Source: Colocasia esculenta
Taxonomy: Eukaryota > Streptophyta > Magnoliopsida > Alismatales > Araceae
Direction of reading: 5' to 3'
NCBI GenBank assembly: GCA_014218235.1
Contig: CM024759.1
Coordinates: forward strand, 13,470,712-13,534,711
Length of the DNA stretch: 64,000 nucleotides
The translations under genes and the position numbers were made by a program. The notes beneath the pieces are model-generated. The model worked only from the letters and a program-made list of their open reading frames with translations. It made no database searches and was not told the origin of the DNA. How positions within the stretch are numbered: the first letter of the stretch is position 1; the number at the start of each line of letters is the position of its first letter. Shown piece by piece: positions 1 through 12,759 of the stretch.

Positions 1-2385
1 TTTGTGGTGAGTCAATACTCACCATCTATAGCTGAAACTGTGCCACCACTCGGGCACACCACAAGCCACAATCGCAGTCACAACTGTGCCAACACCAGGG
101 CACAGCTCGAACGAGTCAAACCTCGACTACGAGTAACAAACTCACGAACCACGACAAGTAGCAAAGCACAAGTAGGAAAGGAACGCCACCACCACACGGG
201 AACGGACTACTGGCTGATCAGGCCAATATCCAACCCGGACAACACAATACAAGAACAACCTCTCAGCCTCGCAGTCACGGACGAAAGGTCCAACTGCCGC
301 ACCACGAGAACAAGTCAAACAACTGTGGAGACCAACCAACACCACACCTGTAGACACACAGCTGCAGGTCCATGTCTGGCACCTCTAGGGTCTCTGGCCG
401 GAGCACCCTAAAGTGAGGCACTGGAAAACAGGACTAGCTGGGGACCAGTGTCGACTACTGGTGTCCGTACCCCCAACCACGAGCGTGCTACAAGTGACTA
501 AAAGACAAGTACAGAAGTCACTGTTCTACTGTCGTCTTTCCATCAGTCGGACGTACAACTCAAACAAAGGAGTGAGGGTGTCCAGGACAGACGACACAGA
601 CCTCGACGGTACAACACACGTACCGGGACAAAACCCCGAGCACAACAAGTACACGTGTCTGGCTCACAGAGAACCTGGGGTACCCGACTAGAGAGGCATT
701 CTGGAATAGGCGCCGGACCACCACACTCGCCAAGCTCAAACCACGATATATACATTAACACTTTCTATTATCGTTTACGATACACAAATTACCATTAAGG
801 ATAGATTGTCCTAGTCACCCTGTGACTCACAAGCTACCTTGCATAACTACATACACTAACCATATTAAAGATAACACCGCAGTTTATCATTGGTCACACG
901 GTGACCTCCACTGCCACACTAAATATAATAGCACGACCACACTTAATAATCCATCTAGGATAATTCACAAGAGATCCTAAAGGATCATAGGAACCTCATC
1001 GCCGCAACACGCAGACTGACCTCACTAATTATTAACCACAATAATGCACGGTATGCCATGAACACACAAACCATATACATGGCATCCAAACCTCGTAGAT
1101 ATCACGTGTATAATACCTCACGACGAATATATCACACATTATCTACGTAAACAAGATGTCCAACACATGGACAATATACACATACTTAAACCACTACGTA
1201 CATCACACATCATTCACGTAAAACATGCCCATTACATGAGCAGTATGCTCCAAGAGCGTAACAAGTGCACTGGCTCACACCGGTCATCGCCATGCGCACA
1301 CAAACACGTAAAACAGACAGTGCTAACGCATGCACATGTTAGCGGCAACATCGATTGCCGTCTAAAGTATGTAAACGGCAGCATCCATTGCCGTCAACAC
1401 CAAGTAAACGACCATCACCTAGCCGTTTACTCAAGATCAACGGCTAAGCATTTTGCTGTTAATCTCCAGCTGAAGAATCCAGCGTCAACCGATGATGACG
1501 TTTATATCCTCGACCCTTAACAACTACAAAACGTGCAGAACGGTCCTAGGCCGATCACATGGGCAACTTAGCCCCACAAACTACAGGAAAGTTAGGGGAA
1601 ACACCTTCCCTTACCACTGTATGCTAAACTTAAATCGAAGAAACAAGATCCAATGTTTGGATCAATCAAACCACCCAATTCCCCGGCATGAAGAACCCTT
1701 AATCCCAAAAACTCAATTAACATGCAATCTATACAAACAAACCATAACCAATCAACCATGAGGAATCCAGGGGTCCAGTCCCTACCTCAATAACGCGATT
1801 AAACTCCTATAGAACCTCGATTCGCGACAGAATTCGAGGAGCTTCTCGCGAACATCGCCCTCCAATCTGTTGTCTCCCATCTATTCCGCCGCTACCACGC
1901 GCACCACAGCCTTCCCACATACTCCCGTCAACCGCCGAAAGTAGGGGAAACAGCACTAGGGCGAAGGTGGGGGAGAAGAAGGAGAGAAAATGGAGAAGGA
2001 AGAGGACTCGGGTTGCCCCTAAAGACACAGCCGCCTCAGGTTAACGTCAACCCTTGGGCCGTTAACCAGACCGCCACATATAGGCGTCCACATCTATTGC
2101 CGCCAAGTTCATATAATGGAACACACTAGAACCATCGGTAGACGTCCACACCGATGGACGCTAAAACCATGTCAACGGCAAACCATGGCCGCCAACACAA
2201 AGTCGACGTCACCCACCTGGACGCCAACCTACTGTTGATGTCCAGCGTACTGAACACCAACACAGACCCATAACCAAGCCCGGTAAGGATCTAATAAGAA
2301 ACACACAACACTAATGGGCCTCACATTGGCCACCAAACTCGCTAAACCTGGATCCACGGGGATCCGAAAAACACGCGACATTACA
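1..2385 (-). repeat. LARD 3' LTR (partial; first part outside window)
   Basis: Aligns with 5750-8147 of the complete LTR and ends at TTACA (2381-2385), the same terminus as the other copy. About 1,050 bp of the LTR lie left of the window. A donor-like site, TTGAG followed by GTAGGGACT on the minus strand, sits at 1784-1785. Words containing AACGGC, GGCGTCCAC and GACGCC recur at 1331-1440 and 2036-2252. No ORF starting with ATG is conserved between the two LTR copies. Confidence 0.85.
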
Positions 2386-4702
2386 TTATTATCACCTAAA
2401 AAGAAATGTCGTCCTCGACATATAAAACAAATCACAACAAACCGGATTATCACCTAAAAAGAAATGAAACCATATACAGAACAAGAAGGATACTCTTTCT
2501 CTGCATCAGCCTTTCAATTCATCTAACCATTTCCATCCTTGCTTTGTTCTTTTCTTTTCTTTCAATTCATTTCACAATTACTCTGTTCTGTCAATTCCAT
2601 TGCCTTTTCTTACTTTTCAATTGTAGATGATTCTACCTTGCGAATGGCGCTTTATCTCCTTGGACTGAACCTACTTTCACATTTTCCGACTGTGTTTGCA
2701 ACATTTCTTTCGGGACCACTTCACCTTCCTCGAATATCTTATACTGTAATATTCTTTCATGCCGCCATTTTCTTTTTCTATTTATCATTGCTTGCTGTTA
2801 TTCTGCCTCATCTGCATTTACATTCGTAATTGTCACTTCTTCAAAGAAAACCAATCACCATCTTTGAATTTCCTGTCCTTTTCATATTATTCTGATCATA
2901 CCGTTTCAAGTCATCTCTGATTAAAAACCATAATAAACTCTGCTCCTTTATTCTACTGTGCAAAACTTTACACTTTCTTCTTATCCCAACAAACCTTGAA
3001 CAATCTGTGAATATTAAATCTTTCTTGTTTCCGCTTCCGCTGCGCCACTCTGATCACATCGAACAATTACTTTCAATTACTTTCTTTTGGCTTCAACTGC
3101 ATTCATTTCTAACTTTAACTGCTTCTCAAGTCATCTCATTCAACTAATTCATGCTGAAAATATTATTGTAATTTCTGACCTGCCAAACCACTATTAACAT
3201 GCTTCACTCTTCATATACCTTTCTTACTTTACTGACATTCTCTGGCTAATCTCATAATTTTGGGGCATAAACTTTCCAGATATTACTTAATCAATCTGCT
3301 TCAGCATTAAACCCTGAAATATCTTAATAACAGTTCACTTCTGTTCAATCAAATCATTTCTTTGCACCGATATGCAAACTCTAACTGACATTTTCTGACT
3401 CATCTAATTTTATTCACTTCATCATTTGCTAAATTCTTCCTTTTCTATGATCCATATTTCTTCTTTATATAAACTGCTAGTCATTTTAATCATAACATTT
3501 TTTCCGCAAAATACTTCTCTCATTCATTCTACTGCCTGGCTAATCTTGCTATACCATTCATACTATAAATCTTTCTGGTATTTAATCATCCTTCTTTAAA
3601 ATACAGCAAAAACTCAAATTTAAATACCAATTTCTTTAAATATAACAACTTGCTCTGTCTGCTTTCCTCATCCCATTAAATGCTCTTTTCTCAATTAACA
3701 TAAATATTACAATCTGCCTTGCTGTTTTTCTCAACTCAATATTTATTAACTGTTTCTCCATTAATGCACTTCTTTCCATTCTATTTCATTTGCCTTGAAC
3801 TCATTCTAATATACTTCACTTTAATTTTGATTTTCCTCAAACTGCTCACAGTTACTAACTTTCACTGCTCTTATCTTTAGCACAACCATCTTTACTAACT
3901 TTCTCTGAAGAATTCTTCATAACCTGTCATTCATCAACTAAATATTTCTCTTATGCAATTCTTAGAAAATCTCTTTGCACACTGATTCTTCTTTTCTTTC
4001 TTTCTTTATTCAACTGATCCTTTCTATACATATTTGTACAAATCCTCATATCAAACTTCATATTACCATCACTATTCATAACAACGCTTTTCTCAAATTT
4101 CCGATCTCAGGTACACTTAATCATCACTATTCTTTTATGTACCAGTACCTCTTTTAAAACTGATCTGCTTTACTTAATCATGCCAAACTCTTCATAATAC
4201 TAATCACATTCTCATCCACACTGATTCTTGATATCTGACTTGGATCTCTGATACTACAATACCTTTGCTGAGGTTCTCAACTATATTTTGCACAGTTAAT
4301 CATTTTCTGACACACCCTGAGCTTTTCCTCATCACCTCGTTACCATATACCTATCTCTGCTAACTCTGTATTCTTATTGAATTCCATATTCAAACTTATT
4401 AATTTCCTCAATTCCTTTAACTGTGAATCTTTAACAACCAAATTATTCTATCACAAACTAACACACTGGTATAATCACACAGATTATACCACCTCTAATC
4501 ACATCAACTTTCAACAACTGCTAACAACTGCCAAATTCTCAACTCAAAAACACATTTTACAAAATAAAAACTTAAACAAATACCACTTTAACCAACACAA
4601 AACTGTAGACTTACTACCAGCAGTGGACATTAATTCATGTATTGGGACATTGCAACCTAATTGTCTTTTCATATTCTAACTGGACCATGCTCTGATACCA
4701 AC
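2386..4702 (-). other. LARD internal domain, non-coding, pyrimidine-rich on the plus strand
   Basis: There is no long ORF and no gag, protease or RT motif on either strand. The plus strand is dominated by T and C from about 2480 to 4400, so the element's sense RNA would be purine-rich. A perfect 20-bp direct repeat occurs at 2389-2408 and 2447-2466 right beside the 3' LTR. A canonical G-rich polypurine tract is not visible next to 2385; the sense sequence there is TTTTTAGGTGATAATAA, only partly purine. The internal RNA presumably provides packaging and priming signals only (family knowledge). Confidence 0.75.
4689..4700 (-). other. Primer binding site (tRNA-Met) of the LARD
   Basis: The minus strand reads TGGTATCAGAGC, the standard plant tRNA-Met complementary PBS, two bases inside the LTR that starts at 4703. 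Confidence 0.9.
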
Positions 4703-7700
4703 TGTGACGGACCGGGGTATTTATGCCCGATAAGGCTTCATATCCAGATCCGCCTCCCACGAACGGATCGAAGTCTCGCAAGGGATATCTCACACAAGTG
4801 TCCAGTAAGAATAAAAAAGACAAACCACAACAGTATAAGACACAAGAAAGTATATGTGCTCATACTTGCATATAACAATTTACAGCTGTCCCATTACATT
4901 AATACATGTCCAATTAAAAAGTACAACTACCTGGGACATACCCCGAGGGAGCACAAGCTCACACAACACTGACTACTACACAACTGCTGGTGGTACAAGT
5001 CTGACACGACGCCGCTGCAAGCCAAACACTCGGCAAGCCCTGAAAAGAACTGTAGGGGAGTGAGCCTCAACAAGTCACTGGCTCAGTAGGGGCTACCCAA
5101 AACAACACCGTAACCACGGACACCTCAACCCCAATGGGTTTCACTGGCAGCACCAATAGCCAAACCATTTCATGCTCACAACATTTATATTTAAATAACA
5201 CTTTAAACAGTAATTGATAAACAAATGCATATTCCTTATAAAGAAAGAGGAACCACAGGCTAGTCCGCTCAACAACTGAAATGCCTAGGCCGCAAGCCTC
5301 ACAGGCACATTATAGTCACAACCAATCATTTAAGCTATAAGCCGCACATGCAAACCACTGCCTAGGATATAAGCTTCACAGGCAAATCTCAAGTACGTGG
5401 GTAACGGGACTGCTAACTAAAAGCTGGTCCTTTATACCCCAAATCACAATATGTCGGAAAACACACACACCAAATAACATGATCGACTACAGCGGGCCAA
5501 TCCATCACACATGAAAACCATATACGGTAGTTTACCCGAGGAAGGTAAAAACACATTGAGTGGAAGGTCACACCACACGACCTCCACGAAACACAGTTCC
5601 ACGTCAACACAAGAAAGACTGGTATATGACATACCACCACAAACCATTACCCACACAGGGTACAGGTACCTATTACCACAAGGCACCAGCACGGAAACCA
5701 CAAGTGAACCAGTGCCGTAACAGGGCACACCGTAGCAAGCTAAACCACATTTGTGGTGAGTCAATACTCACCATCTATAGCTGAAACTGTGCCACTACTC
5801 GGGCACACCACAAGCCACAATCGCAGTCACAACTGTGCCAACACCAGGGCACACCTCGAATGAGTCAAACCTCGACTACGAGTCACAAACTCACAAACCA
5901 CGACAAGTAGCAAAGCACGAGTCGGAAAGGAACGATGCCACCACACGGGAACGGACTACTGGCTGATCAGGCCAATATCCAACCCGGACAACACAACACA
6001 AGAACAACCTCTCAGCCTCGCAGTCACGGACGAAAGGTCCAACTGCCGCTCCACGAGAACAAGTCAAACAACTGTGGAGACCAACCAACACCACACCTGT
6101 AGACACACAGCTGCAGGTCCATGCCTGGCACCTCTAGGGTCTCTGGCCGGAGCACTCTAAAGTGAGGCACTGGAAAACAGGACTAGCTGGGGACCAGTGT
6201 CGACTACTGGTGTCCGTACCCCCAACCACGAGTGTGCTACAAGTGACTAAAAGACAAGTACAGAAGTCACTGTCCTACTGTCGTCTTTCCCTCAGCCGGA
6301 CGTACAACTCAAACAAAGGAGTGAGGGTGTTCAGGACAGACGACACAGACCTCGACGGTACAACACACGTACCAGGACAAAACCCCGAGCACAACAAGTA
6401 CACGTGCCTGGATCACAAAGAACCTGGGGTACCCAACTAGAGATGCATTCCGGAATAGGCGCCGGACCACCACACTCGCCAAGCTCAAACCACGATATAT
6501 ACATAAACACTTTCTATTATCGTTCACGATACACAAATTACCATTAAGGATAGCTTGTCCTAGTCACCCTGTGACTCACAAGCTTACTTGCACAACTACA
6601 TACACTAACCATATTAAAGATAACACCGCAATTTATCATTGGTCACACGGTGACCTCCACTGCCACACTAAACATAATAGCACGACCACACTTAATAATC
6701 CATCTAGGATAATTCACAAGAGATCCTAAAGGATCATAGGAACCTCATCGCCGCAACACGCAGACTGACCTCACTAATTATTAACCACAATAACGCACGG
6801 TATGCCATGAACACACAAACCATATACATGGCATCCAAACCTCGTAGATATCACGTGTATAATATCTCACGACGAATATATCACACATTATCTACGTAAA
6901 CAAGATGTCCAACACATGGACAATATACACATACTTAAACCACTACGTACATCACACATCATTCACGTAAAACATGCCCATTACATGAGCAGTATGCTCT
7001 AAGAGCGTAACAAGTGCACTGGCTCACACCGATCATCGCCATGCACACACAAACACGTAAAACAGACAGTGCTCACGCATGCACATGTTAGCGGCAACAT
7101 CGATTGCCGTCTAAAGTATGTAAACGGCAGCATCCATTGCCGTCAACACCAAGTAAACAATCATCACCTAGACGTTTACTCAAGATCATCGGCTAAGCAT
7201 CTTGCCGTTAATCTCCAGCTGAAGAATCCAGCGTCAACTGATGATGACGTTTAAATCCTCGACCCTTAACAACTACAAAACGTGCAGAACGGTCCTAGGC
7301 CACATGTTAGCCCCACATTAGGGCAACCACTGTATGCCCCCGACAAACTACAGGAAAGTTAGGGGAAACACCTCCCCTTACCACTGTATGCTTAAACCGA
7401 AGAAACAAGATCCAATGTCTGGATCAATCAAACCACCCAATTCCCCGGCATGAAGAACCCTTAATCCCAAAAACTCAATTAACATGCAATCTATACAAAC
7501 AAACCATAACCAATCAACCATGAGGAATCCAGGGGTCCAGTTCCTACCTCAATAACGCGATTAAACTCCTATAGAACCTCGATTCGCGACAGAACCCGAG
7601 GAGCTTCCCGCGAACATCGCCCTCCAATCTGTCGTCTCCCATCTGTTCCACCGCTACCACGCACACCACAACCTTCCCACATACTCCCGTCAACCGCCGG

Positions 7701-8147
7701 AAGTAGGGGAAACAACACTAGGGCGAAGGTGGGGGAGAAGAAGGAGAGAAAATGGAGAAGGAAGAGGACTCGGGTTGCCCCTAAAGACACAGCCGCCTCA
7801 GGTTAACGTCAACCCTTGGGCCGTTAACCAGACCGCCACATATAGGCATCCACATCTATTGCCGCCAAGTTCATATAATGGAACACACTAGAACCATCGG
7901 TAGACGTCCACACCGATGGATGCTAAAACCATGTCAACGGCAACCCATGGCCGCCAACACAAAGTCGACGTCATCCACCTGGACGCCAACCCACTGTTGA
8001 TGTCCAGCGTACTGAACACCAACACAGACCCATAACCAAGCCCGGTAAGGATCTAATAAGAAACACACAACACTAATGGGCCTCACATTGGCCACCAAAC
8101 CCGCTAAACCTGGATCCACGGGGATCCGTAAAACGCGCGACGTTACA
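4703..8147 (-). repeat. LARD 5' LTR, complete (3,445 bp)
   Basis: Bounded by TGTGACGG and CGTTACA on the plus strand, with the PBS immediately adjacent. Near its 3' end in the sense direction it holds a hairpin (5061-5085, stem TGAGCC/GGCTCA) followed by a pyrimidine-rich stretch and CAG at 5042-5040. A donor-like GAG/GTAGGA sits at 7547-7546. The block CATACCCCGAGGG (4937-4949) and the hairpin plus CAGTAGGG are collinear with the same blocks in the Gypsy C LTR (60911 and 61044-61068). The flank after 8147 goes straight into the MuDR-like pseudogene. Confidence 0.88.
5040..7547 (-). other. Candidate LTR-borne leader intron of the LARD, with hairpin at 5061-5085
   Basis: Sense-strand donor GAG/GTAGGAACT at 7547 (GTAGGGACT in the other LTR at 1785) and acceptor TTCTTTTCAG ending at 5040. 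A stem-loop with stem TGAGCC/GGCTCA lies just upstream of the acceptor. The same arrangement recurs in the Gypsy LTRs of this window. It is inferred from splice consensus and comparison only. Confidence 0.4.
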
Positions 8148-8163
8148 GCTCATCTCCTCACAC

Positions 8164-11011
8164 ATGCTACTTATAGACACTACGCACCACATTTCGATGA
8201 AAAGAAGTCTTTCCTTCGCCTCCCTCTACATCGCAATAGAACAGCTCCCTGCAACATGTGAATTTGGAGATCAAAGTTTCGTCCTTTTCATAGAGAAGGA
8301 CATGGAATTGGCATCTATACATGCTAGAGTTTCAGAAAGGTTAGGTATAAGCATGCAAGAAAACATGTTGAAGTATCTTCTTCCCATTGATGGCCACGTT
8401 GAACAGGTGCTGCATGATGATGGGGATGTCCAAGCTATGTTTGATCTTCACAAGTGTTGAGGCACATCATTCATAAATCTACAAATTCAAGTGGTGGACT
8501 CTTGTTACCTCAGTACGCATGCTAGTCGTCAATCAGGTGATGCGCCACAACTTGTAATGGGAGCCAATAACATATGTAGAACTACTGACAGGTAAATACT
8601 CCCATGCATCATTCCCATGCATTCTTGAATAGTCTTCATGTTATCCCATGCATCATGTACATATGTACAGTTTTTACGGAAGTACTTCAGACACGTATGA
8701 AGCTTCTTTGGAAACCACAGAACCGTCCCAATTACCTGGAAGCAGTTTGGAATTATACGATGACCGAACAAATAGAGCGGAAGGTCAAGTACCAGTCTTG
8801 ACGCAATATTGTCTATGTAGAATACATTCAGTAGGACAAGTCTTCATAAGCAAAGAGCATTTATAGCTGGAATTGACAAATTACGCGATCACACAAGGAT
8901 TTAATTCGAAATATTTGAAGAACAACTATGTACGCTTAACTGTATAGTGCAATGTAGATGCTTTCCCATGGCACGTTCATGCGTCCGTCATTCGTCAAGG
9001 TCCAGAATTTGCAATCAAGACTATGAACAACATACACAACTGTGGGTGTGACATTATGAGTAGGACATCTAAGAAGTTGGTTGCAAATACTGTGAAGGAG
9101 AAACTTCTTGATAAACCCACTTATAGAGCAAGTGAAATGATGAGAGACATACATTGGGATTACGGTATCTCCATCCCTTATCATCAGGTATGCCATGATT
9201 TTAAATGCTACTTTACAAGTTTTCAATTCTAAAACATCACGACTTCTTCTGTAATGCGTACAATGACAACTGTAAGTTTCTGGTGCTTGTACTGTAACAA
9301 CTGTAATCATATACTATAAGGGCCCTTATTGTAACAACTGTAATCATTACAAATTATACTGTATGATTCTATGCAGGCCATTGTATCAATAGCAGTATAA
9401 TCTGTAAGATATAAGGACAAGTACTGTAACAATTTGTAAATAGCACTGTATCAATTCATCTAACATACCATGTATCATCATATCAATAGGCGTGGTGGGG
9501 CAAAGACATTTCTGTCAGTTCTCTATACGAAGATTTCAAAACAAGCTATCATATGCTGCACTGGTACAATGAACGTTCATTAGAGTCAAACTCGGGATCG
9601 ATTTTGTCTCTTGAAGTGGACCCGGAGACACAACGTTTCAAATGCTATTTCATATGCTTCTAGGCATCTACATATGGGTTCGAAGTTGGTTGCCGACCTA
9701 TGCTCTTTTTGGATGGAACTCATATCAAACAACATAGAGTACAAGGGGTTATACTTGCAGAAAGTGCTTTAAACGATAACAATAAGCTATTTACTGTAGC
9801 ATACTCCATCGCAGATTCGGAAACATATGACAACTGGGTCTGGTTTCTACAAAATTTGAAAAGGGCATTACTCTCGGATAGAAAGATCGCCTTTCTATCA
9901 GACAGGGAGAAAGGTCTGAAGGAAGCGATTCCTGACATATTTCCAAATGATCATCATGGCTACTGTTTCTAGCACATCATGCAGAACTTCAACGACAAAT
10001 GTGCAGGGAAATATGCCGCCCCTTTCAAGAAATTACTTAGAAAAATCCTCCAGCACATTGCCTATGGTGTCACTGAACAAGAGTATCAAGATGCAATGAT
10101 CACAATGGAGCTTAATTCTACTGATGCTAAAGAATAGGTGCTCCAAAATGATGTCGAACACTGGTCCCATGCTTGATTCTCGGAACAAAGGTTCGCTTGT
10201 TCAATTACACTAAAGCAATATGTTCTATTATAGTCTGCCATTTATGTTCTTACATTTAGGCATTAGCATGTCTTATAGTAACAGATGTAAGCTGTTACAG
10301 TAAGCATTGTCTTATAGGTAGAGATATATGAGGTTACAGGACTTGTTAAATGTGATTACAGTAAGTAGTGAAGACGTGTTAGAGATATATGATGTTACAC
10401 TAATTTCCTTTCCATTGTCTCATAGGTTTGGCAAGTTATACTCTAATTTGGCAGAGTCATTCAACAATTGGATACATGATGCGTGAAGTCTACCAATACT
10501 ACAGATGGTTGACAAAATTAGAGTTCAAATGATGTAAATGGCTGAAAAGAGGAAAATTGACGCAACCTTGTGGGATACTCCATACTATCCTAAAGTACAA
10601 AAAATCATCGAACGAGACCTTCAAGAAAGAAGAAGCTTAGCAATCCATCATTCAGACGGAATCAAATTTGAGGTTATTGAAAATATGAAGACGTACACCG
10701 TCGACCTCCATCAACAATGCTCTTGTGGACACTGACAACTTGTCAAGATTCCTTACAAGCATGCATGCACAACAATTGACAGTAACAAGGAGGCCGTCTC
10801 TCAATATGTTTTAGCATTTTACATCACAGAAGTGTACATGGATGCATATGAAACTAACATTCAACCGATCCCAACATTTGACATACCAGATCCACCTCAA
10901 CCATCTGATGTTCTGATCAAGCCACTAACAACAAAAATGTTGCCAGGAAGATCGAGAAAGAGGAGAAGTAGAGCATGCGTATATTTGTTCAAGTTGCAAA
11001 CAAATAGATAA
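8164..11011 (+). pseudogene. MuDR/MULE transposase pseudogene with introns
   Basis: Fragments occur in transposase order. 8230-8457 is a PB1-like N-terminal region. About 8940-9187 resembles the MuDR DNA-binding domain (HNCG, then VANTVKEKL, then YGISIPYHQ). 9490-9970 is the DDE catalytic core, with FLDGTHIK giving the first Asp and LSDREKGL the second. 10426-11011 carries a SWIM-like zinc motif (CSCGH, then KHAC) and the proline/basic tail PGRSRKR. Two intron-like gaps keep the frame: 9188-9489 (HQ joined to AWW, GT..AG) and 10191-10425. It is dead: there are in-frame stops after YFICF, after DAKE and inside the SWIM motif, and the usual IPCKH cysteine is Tyr. The final stop is at 11009. No terminal inverted repeats were identified. 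Confidence 0.85.
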
Positions 11012-12485
11012 CAACAGAAGAACTTGTAGCAACCCACCCCATAATCCTGAATGAATCAAAATCTTCTATATCTGAAGCTCTAATTTTTATTCTTTACCTA
11101 CAATGTGTAAGTGATGTCAATGGTTGGTGTAAGTGCGCTACACACGTTATGTAAGTGCGCTACACACGTTATGTAAGTGCGATACACACATTATGTAATT
11201 CCAACTTCCATGGATGGCGGAGGGGGATAGATAGGCAGACATGTCACTTCATGGCCTTCGAAAGGACGGAAGGGTAAGACAGGAATGGGAAAAAGAGACG
11301 AAACTCATGAATCGAGGGTCGTAAATGGTGATGTCTCAAAAGTAGGGACTCCAAATTAAACCAAGCGAAAAATTAAGGACTCTACGTCTTCTAGTATTCT
11401 GACAGGGACTAGGAAAAAAGTCACACCCTCTAACAAAAAACCCCAATTAATTTTCCCTATATATATAGAATCAGTACATTTTTCTAATAATTATGGTGAC
11501 TTCAAATTTGACTTTATTTTTGGAACTGAATGTCGTCATGTCAAAGTGCGCACAACCAAAGATAGTACGAGAATTATATTAATAATATGAACATATATTT
11601 TGAAATTAAAAATAATTATATTTTATGTAAGTAGTCACGTCTTACGTATAATTTACTATCTCTTTCAATTTCTTAGTGTCATATTAGTATTTTATTATAA
11701 ATTTTATGACGTTACAGTTTTGTTTCTGTTTTCGAATTCTTGATGTTGACCTAATGAAATACATTGGTCATATCATAATATTATATAATGATTATATTGG
11801 AGTTGTTTGTGGTGGTGGTAGTAGAGGTGGCGTTGATCGGCTCAAATCGCTGCAGTATGATATATTACCATCCAGTCCATATAATAGTACTAAATTATGA
11901 AACTATATGATCTAGGAGTCCATCGAATTCTAATAGATTTCTCGATATGGATATTGATCCATCGAAAAATTTCGTCAATAATTTTGATTTTTCTTATAGT
12001 GTGGTGGACTCCTCTCTAATAAGAATTGAAGCCCTTGAATGATGTCATATTGGCTCTCCAACTTAATTACAGGAACTTTATTAAGAAATTCATTGTAAAT
12101 GTTCGATAGGAAGAAGCCCCTCCTTCACAAAATCACTTTGATGATGGAGGGATGCAAATTTCGTATAGCTAGAGAATAGGAACTTTAATTGGCATCCACT
12201 TCGTATACCTAGGACGGCATAGATCATGGTACTAGATGATTGTGTTGGGTTGGATTGAATGACTAAATAAAGTTTCATATATTTTTCAACCTCTCTATAT
12301 GATGTTTTTATGTTTTGCTCATTTTCTTTTGAAATTTACTCATTTTACATATTGATCAAGTCATAAATAAAAAAGAAAATCAAATAGGCCTATTTCCCAC
12401 CGTATCTTAGCAGTACGGTATCGTACCACGAAAAATATGGCACAATCTATCCACACGATATGGCGAACCATAGCACAAATACAAA
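11012..12485. other. Intergenic AT-rich stretch, no gene recognised
   Basis: Contains the 22-bp triple repeat at 11129-11194 and otherwise AT-rich sequence without a convincing ORF. Short ORFs around 11706-11900 show no similarity I recognise. Confidence 0.6.
11129..11194. repeat. Three tandem copies of a 22-bp unit
   Basis: The unit GTAAGTGCGCTACACACGTT plus AT starts at 11129, 11151 and 11173. The third copy has two substitutions. It lies about 120 bp after the MULE stop codon. Confidence 0.9.
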
Positions 12486-12720
12486 TTCTTGATTCCAATT
12501 TCAATTTTCTGAGCACAAATGTCCTTCCTTTAGCACAACGGTCATATATGCATCAAATACATTTTCTTGATTTCAATTCCATTTTCCCGAGCACAAATGT
12601 AATTCATTGGCACAATGGTCATATAAGGAGCACAAAATATGATTTAGCACATATACACCTTCTTGATTTCAATTTCATTTTGTTGAGCAAAATGCCATTC
12701 CTTTAACATAATGGTGATGA
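12486..12720. repeat. Degenerate tandem repeat, three copies, before the FAR1-like pseudogene
   Basis: Copies begin with TTCTTGAT at 12486, 12564 and 12660 (periods 78 and 96). Each holds TCAATTTCATTTT-like sequence, GAGCACAAATG and GCACAAYGGTCATAT-like blocks. It ends just before a splice-acceptor-like TTGCAG at 12751-12756. Confidence 0.7.
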
Positions 12721-12759
12721 AGCATAATAACATGTCACTTATGCCTCTTGTTGCAGGAC

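Larger units (their letters stand above)
1..8147 (-). mobile_element. LARD-type non-autonomous LTR retrotransposon, left end outside window
   Basis: Positions 1-2385 repeat 5750-8147 in direct orientation with a few small indels and roughly 2-3% substitutions in the stretches I compared. The right copy begins TGTGACGG at 4703 and ends CGTTACA at 8147, so it is bounded by TG..CA on the minus strand. A tRNA-Met type primer binding site lies directly inside it at 4689-4700, which fixes the orientation as minus. The interior (2386-4702) has no gag or pol. Long LTRs around a non-coding core are the definition of a LARD, as in barley Sukkula. Target duplication cannot be tested because the left end is missing. 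Gypsy C in this window shares collinear U5 motifs and may be related to the autonomous partner (inference). Confidence 0.85.

Noticed and set aside
142..357. 71-codon minus-strand ORF in the LARD LTR, repeated at 5891-6106
   Set aside because: Non-ATG start, duplicated only because it lies in both LTRs.
1807..2028. 73-codon minus-strand ORF repeated in the other LARD LTR (7569-7790)
   Set aside because: The start is GTG, not ATG, and conservation is simply that of the LTR pair. No evidence of coding.
4377..4679. 100-codon ORF in the LARD interior
   Set aside because: AT-rich, asparagine/histidine-rich translation antisense to the element, with no similarity to any family I know.
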